Source: Sphingobacteriales bacterium 44-15 | GTDB taxonomy: Bacteria; Bacteroidota; Bacteroidia; Chitinophagales; Chitinophagaceae | DNA length: 64,000 nt | Reading direction: 5' to 3' | Assembly (NCBI GenBank): GCA_001899685.1 | Contig: MKWG01000011.1 | Span: 499,271-563,270 of the forward strand | Part shown: piece by piece, positions 44,013-51,756 of the stretch | Position numbering within the stretch: position 1 is the stretch's first letter | Layout of the letters: every line of letters begins with the position of its first letter | The notes under the pieces: model-generated | What the model saw: the letters and a program-made list of their open reading frames with translations, nothing else | Databases searched by the model: none | What the model was told of the DNA's origin: nothing | Position numbers and translations under genes: made by a program

Positions 44013-45023
44013 TTAATCTGTAATGAAGGGATAATCCTCCTGGATGTACACATCTTTAAGCAGTTCGTCGGCGGAAGGCCAGGGGCTTTCTTCTGCGAAC
44101 TTTACAGCTTCCTCTACTTCTGCCTTCACTCTTTCATTAATAGCTTCTATATCAGCTTCCGGGACTTTGAAATCGTCCAATAATTTAGATTTAGCGTATT
44201 CGATAGGATCTCTTTGCTTGTACTCTTCTACTTCTTCTTTGGTACGGTATTTCTGGGGATCGCTCATGGAATGTCCTTTGTAGCGATATGTCTTCACTTC
44301 AAGCAATGTGGGGCCGCCGCCTTCCCGGGCTCTTTTGACGGCACGCTGCACAGCCTGGTGCACTGCTTCAGGGCTCATACCGTCTACCGTATCTCCCGGC
44401 ATATCGTAGGCATCTGCCAGCTTGTAAATGTCCATTACGTTGGAAGTTCTTTGTACAGAAGTTCCCATCGCATAGTTGTTATTTTCGCAGATAAAGATCA
44501 CCGGCAGTTTCCAGAGCATGGCAAGGTTAAATGTTTCATGCAGTATGCCCTGCCTCGCAGCGCCATCTCCAAAAAAAGTAAGGGATACATTATCCGTACC
44601 GTTATATTGTTCGGCAAAAGCCAGTCCTGCTCCTGTACCGATCTGGGCGCCTACTATCCCATGACCGCCAAAGAACCGTTCTTTTACCCCAAAGAAGTGC
44701 ATGCTGCCGCCTTTACCCTTGGAACAGCCTGTTGCTTTTCCAAACAACTCAGCCATACAGGATTTGGCGCTGATCCCTTTAGCTATTGCCAGCCCGTGAT
44801 CCCTGTATGCCGTAATAAAAGTATCTCCCGGTTTGGTAGCTGTCATACAGCCTGCCGCTACTGCTTCCTGCCCGATGTACAAATGACAAAAACCCCTGAT
44901 CTTTTGCATACCATACAATTGCCCTGCTTTTTCTTCAAAACGACGGAGTAAAAGCATCAATTCGTACCAGTACAGGTAGGTCTCCTTTGTAAATTTTACA
45001 GTTTCCTTTGTTGTAGTACTCAC
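44013..45023 (-). CDS. pdhA: Pyruvate dehydrogenase E1 component, alpha subunit
   Basis: A 336-residue E1-alpha protein. GAGLAFAEQYNG, the thiamine-diphosphate motif GDGAARQG...ENNNYAMGT and the phosphorylation-loop-like YRYKGHSMSDP are in family order. A GTG at 45023 (VSTTTKETVKFTKETYL) gives the family-like N-terminus; a TTG at 45044 is possible and no ATG is available. With E1-beta and E2 it decarboxylates pyruvate and transfers acetyl to lipoate. E1-beta is not adjacent. Confidence 0.92.
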   Translation of the reverse strand: MSTTTKETVKFTKETYLYWYELMLLLRRFEEKAGQLYGMQKIRGFCHLYIGQEAVAAGCMTATKPGDTFITAYRDHGLAIAKGISAKSCMAELFGKATGCSKGKGGSMHFFGVKERFFGGHGIVGAQIGTGAGLAFAEQYNGTDNVSLTFFGDGAARQGILHETFNLAMLWKLPVIFICENNNYAMGTSVQRTSNVMDIYKLADAYDMPGDTVDGMSPEAVHQAVQRAVKRAREGGGPTLLEVKTYRYKGHSMSDPQKYRTKEEVEEYKQRDPIEYAKSKLLDDFKVPEADIEAINERVKAEVEEAVKFAEESPWPSADELLKDVYIQEDYPFITD

Positions 45024-45140
45024 GGGGAAAAATTTGAGCGGCAAATATATGTGTTAAATCTCACATTCTGAATTTCAAATTACTCCTTCCAAAGCAGCAA
45101 AAATCTGATTTTCAGGTTTATTTTCGGGCTTAAATACCTC

Positions 45141-46232
45141 TTGCTATTGTATAGGATTGATAACATATCTCTTGTCAGCTTTAGAAATTATGAACAGGCA
45201 GCTTTCTCTTTCCCCAGGCCTGTAACCGGCTTTTGCGGCAACAACGGAACGGGAAAAACCAATCTCCTGGATGCCATATATTATTTATGCTTTACTAAAA
45301 GCTATTTTGGAAAAACAGATACCCAGAACACCTCACACGGTAAAACAGGATTTCGGATTGAAGGGCAGTTTACATTAAAGAACCAGGTGTATAATACTGT
45401 TGCCGTGTTAAGGGAAAACGGTAAAAAAGAATTTGGTGTAAATAATGAGCAATACAGCCGTTTTGCCGCTCATATAGGAAGATTCCCCTGTGTAGTGATC
45501 GCACCTGATGATACAGCGATCATTACCGAAGGCAGCGAGGAGCGCAGGAAATTCATGGACTATACCATTTCCCAGCTCAGCAGCAGCTACCTGCAAACCT
45601 TAATTGATTATAATAAGCTGCTGCAGCAGCGTAACAGCATGCTGAAAAAATGGGCAGAAACCCAAACCATGGATGAAAGCCTTATGGAAATTATTTCCGG
45701 GCAGCTTGTTGCCGCGGGGAATATTATTTTTCAAAAAAGAAAAGCCTTTCTTGATGAATTTACACCTGTTGCCGTTGCTTTATACAATTTCATATCGGGC
45801 GGCAAAGAAAGACTGGAGCTACGCTATCAAAGCCATTTGGCAACGGCATCCTTTGCCGGGCTGCTGAAAGCAAGCCGCTCAAAGGACATAGCGCTGCAAA
45901 GGACCACCTGCGGCATTCACCGGGATGATCTTGAGTGCAGGATGAATAATGAACTGTTCAGGGCAACGGCTTCACAGGGGCAACGCAAAAGCTTATTGTT
46001 TGCGCTCAAGCTCGCTGAATTCGAATTATTGCTCAGGCACAATCAATTTCCCCCTATCCTCCTGTTAGACGATGTTTTCGAGAAACTTGACGAACACCGG
46101 ATGAAGCAACTGCTTTACAAAGTAGGCGTGGAAAATAAAGGCCAGGTATTTATTACCGATACCCACTGCACAAGACTGGAAGAAGCGCTGCAAACATTGT
46201 CCATCGATCACACGATCATCAACCTGCAGTAA
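45141..46232 (+). CDS. recF: DNA replication/repair protein RecF
   Basis: A 363-residue SMC-like ATPase. Walker A is GNNGTGKT at 33-40. ASQGQRKSLLFALKLAEFELL is the signature motif and PPILLLDDVFEKLDEHRM is Walker B with the D-loop. The start has to be TTG (45141, MLLYRIDNISLVSFRNYEQA); no ATG lies near it. RecF loads RecA at gaps in damaged DNA. The small DUF721 gene follows 27 bases later, a frequent partner of recF in Bacteroidota. Confidence 0.94.
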   Translation: MLLYRIDNISLVSFRNYEQAAFSFPRPVTGFCGNNGTGKTNLLDAIYYLCFTKSYFGKTDTQNTSHGKTGFRIEGQFTLKNQVYNTVAVLRENGKKEFGVNNEQYSRFAAHIGRFPCVVIAPDDTAIITEGSEERRKFMDYTISQLSSSYLQTLIDYNKLLQQRNSMLKKWAETQTMDESLMEIISGQLVAAGNIIFQKRKAFLDEFTPVAVALYNFISGGKERLELRYQSHLATASFAGLLKASRSKDIALQRTTCGIHRDDLECRMNNELFRATASQGQRKSLLFALKLAEFELLLRHNQFPPILLLDDVFEKLDEHRMKQLLYKVGVENKGQVFITDTHCTRLEEALQTLSIDHTIINLQ

Positions 46233-46259
46233 ATCATTACGTTTTTTTACCTTAGCGCT

Positions 46260-46541
46260 ATGGGCGAATATTCAATTGGTCAGGCAATGAAGCTGTTCCT
46301 GCAGAAAAGCAGGTTGCAAAGTGGTATAAGAGCGCTGGAAATTACCGGCGTATGGGAAGAGCTAATGGGGAAGACCATTGCCAAATACACCGATAAAATA
46401 CAGATCATCAATCATACCCTGTTCATCTCTACCAGCGTAGCCCCTTTAAAGAATGAATTGCTGTACCAGAAAGAAAAAATAATACAGCGTGTAAACGAAG
46501 CGCTGGGAGAAAATATCATTCAGGAAGTGGTCATCAGCTAG
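46260..46541 (+). CDS. DUF721 (DciA-like) small protein
   Basis: A 93-residue DUF721 protein: SIGQAMKLFLQKSRL, VWEELMGKTIAKYTDKI, and LFISTSVAPLKNELLYQK are typical. The family includes DciA, which helps load the replicative helicase, but the short Bacteroidota form is only distantly related. It lies in operon with recF. Confidence 0.88.
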   Translation: MGEYSIGQAMKLFLQKSRLQSGIRALEITGVWEELMGKTIAKYTDKIQIINHTLFISTSVAPLKNELLYQKEKIIQRVNEALGENIIQEVVIS

Positions 46542-46542
46542 C

Positions 46543-46594
46543 GCTATGTCAAACGTGAAATGGGAGAGGTGAAAGCTTGTCTCACGTTTCACGA
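46543..46594. repeat. Dispersed GTCAAACGTGAAA/TCTCACGTTTCAC hairpin repeat
   Basis: GTCAAACGTGAAATGGGAG and GTCTCACGTTTCACG form imperfect inverted arms around AGGTGAAAGCTT. It lies at the 3' end of the recF-DUF721 unit, facing the convergent CBS gene. Confidence 0.6.
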
Positions 46595-46672
46595 AAATGA
46601 ACAGACATAATTTGCTTGACTTAACACTAGCACAGTGTGCCACAAATGCACTCTTCTTTTGTTGTACAGAAC

Positions 46673-47110
46673 TTATATTGTTGAATGAATATAGCTGTGC
46701 AACTGATCAATGGTTTCCTGCTGGGCAAGGATCGTTTCCTTTACGATATCCAAAACAGAGATCACCCCGTAAAACTCATTGTCTGCAAAAACAGGAAGGT
46801 AACGGATATTATGCGCCGTCATAATGCTCATACATTCTTCCAGGGTATGCTCAGGGGTGATCCTGGGCAAATGCTCAAGCATGATCTCGCTGACTTTGGT
46901 TTCCCCGGAAGATCTTCCCAGCAATATTACTTTCCTGGCATAGTCTCTTTCTGTGGCGAGCCCGCAATAATGGCCATTTTCATCCATTACGATTACGGAA
47001 CCGATATTTTTTTCTGACATGATTTTTAACGCCTGCAGCACAGTAACATCCGGAGTGATGGTAATATTATGGCGTCCTTTGCGAAGAAAGATATTGGCAA
47101 CCGTTCTCAT
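46673..47110 (-). CDS. CBS-pair domain protein
   Basis: A 145-residue protein consisting of two CBS domains: NIGSVIVMDENGHYCGLATERDY (first, about 35-60) and NIRYLPVFADNEFYGVISVLDIV (second, about 100-125). CBS pairs bind adenosyl ligands such as AMP or SAM and act as regulatory modules. No catalytic partner is fused or adjacent. Confidence 0.92.
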   Translation of the reverse strand: MRTVANIFLRKGRHNITITPDVTVLQALKIMSEKNIGSVIVMDENGHYCGLATERDYARKVILLGRSSGETKVSEIMLEHLPRITPEHTLEECMSIMTAHNIRYLPVFADNEFYGVISVLDIVKETILAQQETIDQLHSYIHSTI

Positions 47111-47263
47111 TACTGACAGTTTTTTTGATTAAGAAATAAATATCATATGGCATAAAAGATCAGCTTTCAAAAGATACGATATTTTTTTTTACAATATTTC
47201 AAAATATTGCGAAAAAATATTTTTAGCATACAATAACTTTTTCATCAACAAGTTAATATACTC

Positions 47264-47285
47264 AGGCTTTGTAAGGCAAAAGCCT
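47264..47285 (+). promoter_or_regulatory. Hairpin in the leader of the type IX secretion operon
   Basis: AGGCTTT and AAAGCCT are perfect arms around GTAAGGCA, 54 bases before the first gene. The flanks CTC and CGGTGTCCGG look structured. It could be a leader hairpin or part of an RNA motif. No T-run follows, so it is not a simple terminator. A poly-A/T-rich promoter region lies upstream (47180-47240). Confidence 0.3.
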
Positions 47286-47339
47286 CGGTGTCCGGTAAAT
47301 TTTTATGCAGACACTACCTGATCACATATCCTTTTGATA

Positions 47340-48164
47340 ATGAAGAACCTGGATTTCTTTACTTATGAGGCTTTTTTTGCAAGATTAATGCCCGGCACTG
47401 CCTTATGTACTGTGTTTTTTCTCCTGCTGCAGTATATCATCATTGCTTTTATTGTTTCATTTCATCGCCGCAAAGGAATTGTAGTAATCCTTTTACCATT
47501 TTTATTAGGAACAGGAGAAGCCTCAGCTACTTATGCAACTGTACTTATATCCCCCGGTCATGTTTCTACAGGCAGCCTGCCATGTAACAGGAATATATTT
47601 ACAGCCAGTGCAAATGACGACGTTGCCACTACTACTATCAATACTTCCGTAGATATTAATGTTTTATTAAACGATCAGCCGTCAGAAGAGTTAGATCCTG
47701 CATCTGTTTCCATAGCTGTTCAACCTGCTCACGGAACTGTTGCTGTAAATACAGCAACAGGAGTCATTACATATACCCCGGCGGCGGGATATAGCGGAAC
47801 GGATAATTTCAGCTACCAGGTTTGTGATAATAATATTGCCGATCCTCAGTGCGATATTGCCGCTGTGACGGTTACTATTACAGGCAACACAGGCGACCTG
47901 TTTATTCCAAATGCCTTTACACCGAATAACGACGGTAAAAACGATGTGTTCAGGGTATACGGCTCCGCTGTAAAAGGGGCAGATATAAGAATATATACCC
48001 AGTGGGGAGCACAGATATATGAAACCAATGACAATGCTACCGGGTGGGATGGTAAATCAAAAGGAGTTGCGCAGCCGGTGGGTATGTATATATATGTTAT
48101 TAAAGTACGCATGCAGGATGAGGATACTTTTATTAAGAAAGGTACAGTCAACCTGATCCGATAA
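47340..48164 (+). CDS. Short type IX secretion cargo with gliding-type C-terminal sorting domain
   Basis: A 274-residue exported protein. The N-terminus has a hydrophobic segment (about 20-42) and a second signal-like stretch (RRKGIVVILLPFLLGTGEASA, about 45-65). One Big_9/cadherin-like Ig domain follows (NTSVDINVLLNDQ ... GYSGTDNFSYQVCD, about 85-170). The end is a CHU_C/type B sorting domain (LFIPNAFTPNNDGKNDVFRVYG ... GWDGKSKGVAQPVGMYIYVI). Typical members carry many Ig repeats and reach thousands of residues; this one has a single repeat and may be an internally deleted descendant. It is first in an operon with PorP and OmpA genes. Confidence 0.85.
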   Translation: MKNLDFFTYEAFFARLMPGTALCTVFFLLLQYIIIAFIVSFHRRKGIVVILLPFLLGTGEASATYATVLISPGHVSTGSLPCNRNIFTASANDDVATTTINTSVDINVLLNDQPSEELDPASVSIAVQPAHGTVAVNTATGVITYTPAAGYSGTDNFSYQVCDNNIADPQCDIAAVTVTITGNTGDLFIPNAFTPNNDGKNDVFRVYGSAVKGADIRIYTQWGAQIYETNDNATGWDGKSKGVAQPVGMYIYVIKVRMQDEDTFIKKGTVNLIR

Positions 48165-48179
48165 TCCCAAAGTATCGAG

Positions 48180-49172
48180 ATGAAAAGAAACCTGAGGACA
48201 ATATTATCCGGAATACTGCTGGTATCCTGCCTGAACGGGGTGGCGCAGGTCGATCCCCATTTTTCGCAGTATTTCATTCAGCCTATGACCCTGAACCCGG
48301 CATTGACAGGGGCTATTGAAGGGGATTACCGTGTGTCTGCAGTATGGCGCGCCCAATATGAAAATACATTTTCCACAAAAGGCATTTCAGGCGAAGCCGT
48401 TACCGGCAAAAACCTTAATATCGGCGCCAATCTTTTATATCAATCTTCTTCCGACGGATCATATAATTACAGCAATGCCTACCTCAGCCTCGCTTATACC
48501 GGCGTCAGGTTTAGGGATCATTACCTGGTAATGGGTATGCAGGCAGGATTACTCAACAGGCGGTTTAATGCCGCCAAACTTCAGTTCGGAGATCAATGGA
48601 CTTCCGGCATCGGCTTTGATCATTCAACCCCTACCAGTGAAATGCTTGGCAAATCATCCGTATTTGATATTGACGCCGGGGCCGGGATCGTATATTACGA
48701 TGCCACTGCAGATAAAAAAGTCAACCTCTTTGCAGGGCTTTCTGCTTTTCATTTAACCCAGCCCAAAGATCCTTTTATAGCGGGCTCTGCAGAAAAGCAG
48801 GCTTTGCCCATAAGATACAGCGTGCATGCCGGTGCGAGATTTATTATAAATGAATATTTCAATATCGTGCCCAATGTATTATATATGCGGCAGGGCAACA
48901 ATGAAGAAAAAATGGCCGGTGCATATATCCAGGTAAATGCAAGTGAAAAAGTTGACCTGATGTTTGGTGCAAATCTGCGTTTCCATGATGCGCTTGCGCC
49001 ATTTGCAGGATTTTATTACAAAGGGCTGACGGTCGGTATGAGCTATGACACGGGCTTCTCTACCAAAGATGCTCTTAACATCAACCGTAACAGCCTTGAG
49101 ATATCGCTCTCCTATACCTGGTGGCGAAAAAAAACTATGGAGACAAAACCATTCTATTGCCCGCGATTTTAA
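48180..49172 (+). CDS. PorP/SprF-family type IX secretion membrane protein
   Basis: A 330-residue outer-membrane protein with a signal peptide, then VDPHFSQYFIQPMTLNPALTG, the hallmark start of PorP/SprF proteins. A beta-barrel with GLSAFHLTQPKDPF, NVLYMRQGNNEE and LSYTWWRKK follows. SprF-like proteins help anchor or secrete partner CHU_C adhesins. It follows the CHU_C gene by 15 bases and precedes the OmpA gene by 12 bases, the usual trio. Confidence 0.92.
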   Translation: MKRNLRTILSGILLVSCLNGVAQVDPHFSQYFIQPMTLNPALTGAIEGDYRVSAVWRAQYENTFSTKGISGEAVTGKNLNIGANLLYQSSSDGSYNYSNAYLSLAYTGVRFRDHYLVMGMQAGLLNRRFNAAKLQFGDQWTSGIGFDHSTPTSEMLGKSSVFDIDAGAGIVYYDATADKKVNLFAGLSAFHLTQPKDPFIAGSAEKQALPIRYSVHAGARFIINEYFNIVPNVLYMRQGNNEEKMAGAYIQVNASEKVDLMFGANLRFHDALAPFAGFYYKGLTVGMSYDTGFSTKDALNINRNSLEISLSYTWWRKKTMETKPFYCPRF

Positions 49173-49184
49173 ATCTTGTTTAGC

Positions 49185-51236
49185 ATGAGCACTGCATATA
49201 GAAAAAAATCCCGTATAAAACAGATCGCTACAATACTGCTATGCCTCAGCGGAGCATGCTGTGCGACAGGCGCCGGCGCGCAGGGAATCGAAAGGGGGTA
49301 TTTTACTCAGGCTGAAAAGCTGTTTACCCAAAAGAGGTATTATGAGGCGATACAGTATTATGAAAAATATTTAGGTGCGGAAAAAAGCATTTCTTCCCGG
49401 GCTACACCCTTTGCAGTGCAGAAAAAGGTTAAAGGGAAGTCTAATCTCAATCCTCATAATGAAGCGGTATATCACCTGGCGGAAAGTTACCGGCTGTGCA
49501 ACAATTATGCTAAAGCAGAAAAATGGTACAAAGAAGCCTCTGCTTTTTCAGCAGGAGCTTATCCTGAATGCCTGTACTGGTATGGCGTGACATTAAGAGC
49601 TAACAAAAAATACGATGAAGCGGTGACCGCATTCACTGCCTTTCGTGAATCGTACAAGACCATGGACCGGTTGCTCACGGGAGCAGACCGGGAATTAGAA
49701 AACCTCCAGTTTATTAAAGCTGAGTTGTCAAAGTCCAAAGAGGCTTTCTCTGTAAGCCCGTTGCACAACACAAACAATACTTCTGCCTATGCTATGAGTG
49801 CCGCTTCAGAAAATAAGATCGTTTTTACCTCGATAAATGAAACATCTTCAGGGAGCGGGCAGCCTGGCCAGTATACTGCCGGATTATACCAGGGTGAATT
49901 ATCCGCCGGGACAATAGAGCATAAAGAAAAGCTGGCTGTGCCTGAAGTAAAAAGCCTGCATCAGGGACTGGCTGCCTTTAACAGGCGCAGGGATAAAATG
50001 CTATTTACCCAATGGGCTGAAAATAATGGCGTAAAAACTTCTGCTATTTACCGTTCTGAAAAAACAGATACCGGGTGGAGCAAGCCTGTAAAGCTTGGCG
50101 ACCCTGTGAATATAGACGGCTTCAACAGCACACAGCCTTTTATCACGGATGATGGGAAATACCTGCTTTTTTCATCTGACCGCCCCGGAGGTGTGGGCAA
50201 ATATGATATATGGTATGCCACCCTCGACTCTAATCTCAATGCACTGCTTGTCACCAACACGGGGAATATTGTGAATACGGCAGAAGATGAGATGTCGCCA
50301 TCTTATCATCAGGCCAGCAGGACCCTGTTGTACTCCAGCAACGGACTGATAGGGATGGGCGGTTTTGACGTTTTTGCTGCCAAAGGAGATTTTCAGCTTT
50401 CCAACTGGGAGAAGCCTTACAATGCCGGCAGCCCTGTTAATTCATCCAAAGACGACCTGTATTATATCAGTACCGATGAAGATAATCTCTGGAACACAGG
50501 GATATTCAGCTCCGACAGGGCGTCCGAATGCTGCCTTGACATGTTTACCGTCAAACAGGAGAATGCTCAGTTCATTTCCGGTATCGTGGCTGATTGTGCA
50601 ACAGGACAACCTATCGCAGGCGCTACACTCACGGTAACTGATCCCAAACACGGAGGGAAAATTTTATATAGTCAGAAGACTATTGAAGGAGGAATGTATA
50701 AATTTCAGTTAAGGAACACATCACGCTTTGATATCAGGGCGGAAAATGAAGGATATGAACCCAACATTGCCAATTATACGGTGCATTTTGATACCGGCAA
50801 TTACGTAATGGAGAATGAAGTGATCTGTCTCAGGTTAATAGTAAAAGATAAAGATCATCCCCTTCAAAACAGGCTGGACGGGATCATTGAGTCAGCAACA
50901 CTTGCAAAATTCTCTTATAATAAATCCTCACTTGGCAACGGATCACTTGCACAGCTCGATAGCCTCATAGCGTTCATGCATGATAATCCTGCTTCGGTTA
51001 TTGAGATCGGGGGATATACCGACTCAAAAGGCTCAGATGCTTATAACATCCAACTGGCGCAAAAACGTGTGGATGCATGTATCAGATACCTGGTAAAACA
51101 TGGAATTGACGCGTCAAGGCTGGTAGGGAAAGCTTACGGCGAATGCTGCCCGCTCGAACCGGAAATGATCAATGGTATCGATAACCCGGCTGCAAGGCAA
51201 CGGAACCGCAGGGTCGAATATAAGATTGTGGAGTAA
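49185..51236 (+). CDS. TPR/PD40/OmpA-domain envelope protein
   Basis: A 683-residue protein from ATG 49185 with a signal peptide ending near GAGAQ. TPR-like helices (about 35-170, YYEAIQYYEKYL), PD40 propeller repeats (about 190-430, DGKYLLFSSDRPGG), a carboxypeptidase-regulatory-like domain (about 470-545), and a C-terminal OmpA domain (about 560-683, IEIGGYTDSKGSDAYN and RNRRVEYKI) follow. The OmpA domain would bind peptidoglycan. This fits the PorE-like component of the type IX system or gliding apparatus. It is the third gene of the operon. Confidence 0.9.
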   Translation: MSTAYRKKSRIKQIATILLCLSGACCATGAGAQGIERGYFTQAEKLFTQKRYYEAIQYYEKYLGAEKSISSRATPFAVQKKVKGKSNLNPHNEAVYHLAESYRLCNNYAKAEKWYKEASAFSAGAYPECLYWYGVTLRANKKYDEAVTAFTAFRESYKTMDRLLTGADRELENLQFIKAELSKSKEAFSVSPLHNTNNTSAYAMSAASENKIVFTSINETSSGSGQPGQYTAGLYQGELSAGTIEHKEKLAVPEVKSLHQGLAAFNRRRDKMLFTQWAENNGVKTSAIYRSEKTDTGWSKPVKLGDPVNIDGFNSTQPFITDDGKYLLFSSDRPGGVGKYDIWYATLDSNLNALLVTNTGNIVNTAEDEMSPSYHQASRTLLYSSNGLIGMGGFDVFAAKGDFQLSNWEKPYNAGSPVNSSKDDLYYISTDEDNLWNTGIFSSDRASECCLDMFTVKQENAQFISGIVADCATGQPIAGATLTVTDPKHGGKILYSQKTIEGGMYKFQLRNTSRFDIRAENEGYEPNIANYTVHFDTGNYVMENEVICLRLIVKDKDHPLQNRLDGIIESATLAKFSYNKSSLGNGSLAQLDSLIAFMHDNPASVIEIGGYTDSKGSDAYNIQLAQKRVDACIRYLVKHGIDASRLVGKAYGECCPLEPEMINGIDNPAARQRNRRVEYKIVE

Positions 51237-51241
51237 GGCAG

Positions 51242-51529
51242 CTACAAGCTGAAATCTATTTCTAGAAAATCATCTACTTCGTTTAGCCAATACTGTTGTA
51301 CAAAATAAACATGATCGGGATGGCTGTTGTATTGCTGGTACAGGATTTCATTTTCAAATTCCATTGATATGCCAAAATCAAACTTATTCTTGGGATTTAC
51401 CTGCTTTAAGCATTCAAACTTTTGAACGCCGGGTATGCCGGAAAGACGCCTTGCTCTTTCAAGGAATAACGCTTCTTCTTTGGAGCCACGCGGATGTTTT
51501 AATTTGAAAATGACAGAATGCCTGATCAT
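51242..51529 (-). CDS. Dabb-family stress-responsive barrel protein
   Basis: A 95-residue Dabb protein: MIRHSVIFKLKHPRGS, YQQYNSHPDHVYFVQQYW and DDFLEIDF are typical of the dimeric ferredoxin-like barrel. Its physiological role is unknown in most members. It converges on the OmpA gene with a six-base gap. Confidence 0.9.
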   Translation of the reverse strand: MIRHSVIFKLKHPRGSKEEALFLERARRLSGIPGVQKFECLKQVNPKNKFDFGISMEFENEILYQQYNSHPDHVYFVQQYWLNEVDDFLEIDFSL

Positions 51530-51612
51530 ACCAATTGTTATTTTAATAAAAGTATAACAAGCAAAGCATATATCACCGGTTTCGGACGTATTTCAAATTT
51601 TCGCACCATTTC

Positions 51613-51639
51613 TCCCCTCTCTGCTGCGCGGAGAGGGGA
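51613..51639. repeat. REP-like palindrome TCCCCTCTC...GAGAGGGGA
   Basis: Perfect 9-base arms with a nine-base loop, followed by AGGGGTGAGGG. This kind of G/C-rich intergenic hairpin is commonly associated with REP-type transposases, and a dead one lies at 2726-2887. Only one copy is evident in the window. Confidence 0.45.
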
Positions 51640-51756
51640 TTGCAGGGGTGAGGGAAATATGTGCCGCGAAAATTTGGAATGCGCCCACAGTTTCAGGCTT
51701 ACCTTAAAAAAAAGGAGTGAATAATACACTCCTTTATCATTTTTTATTATTTCCCG

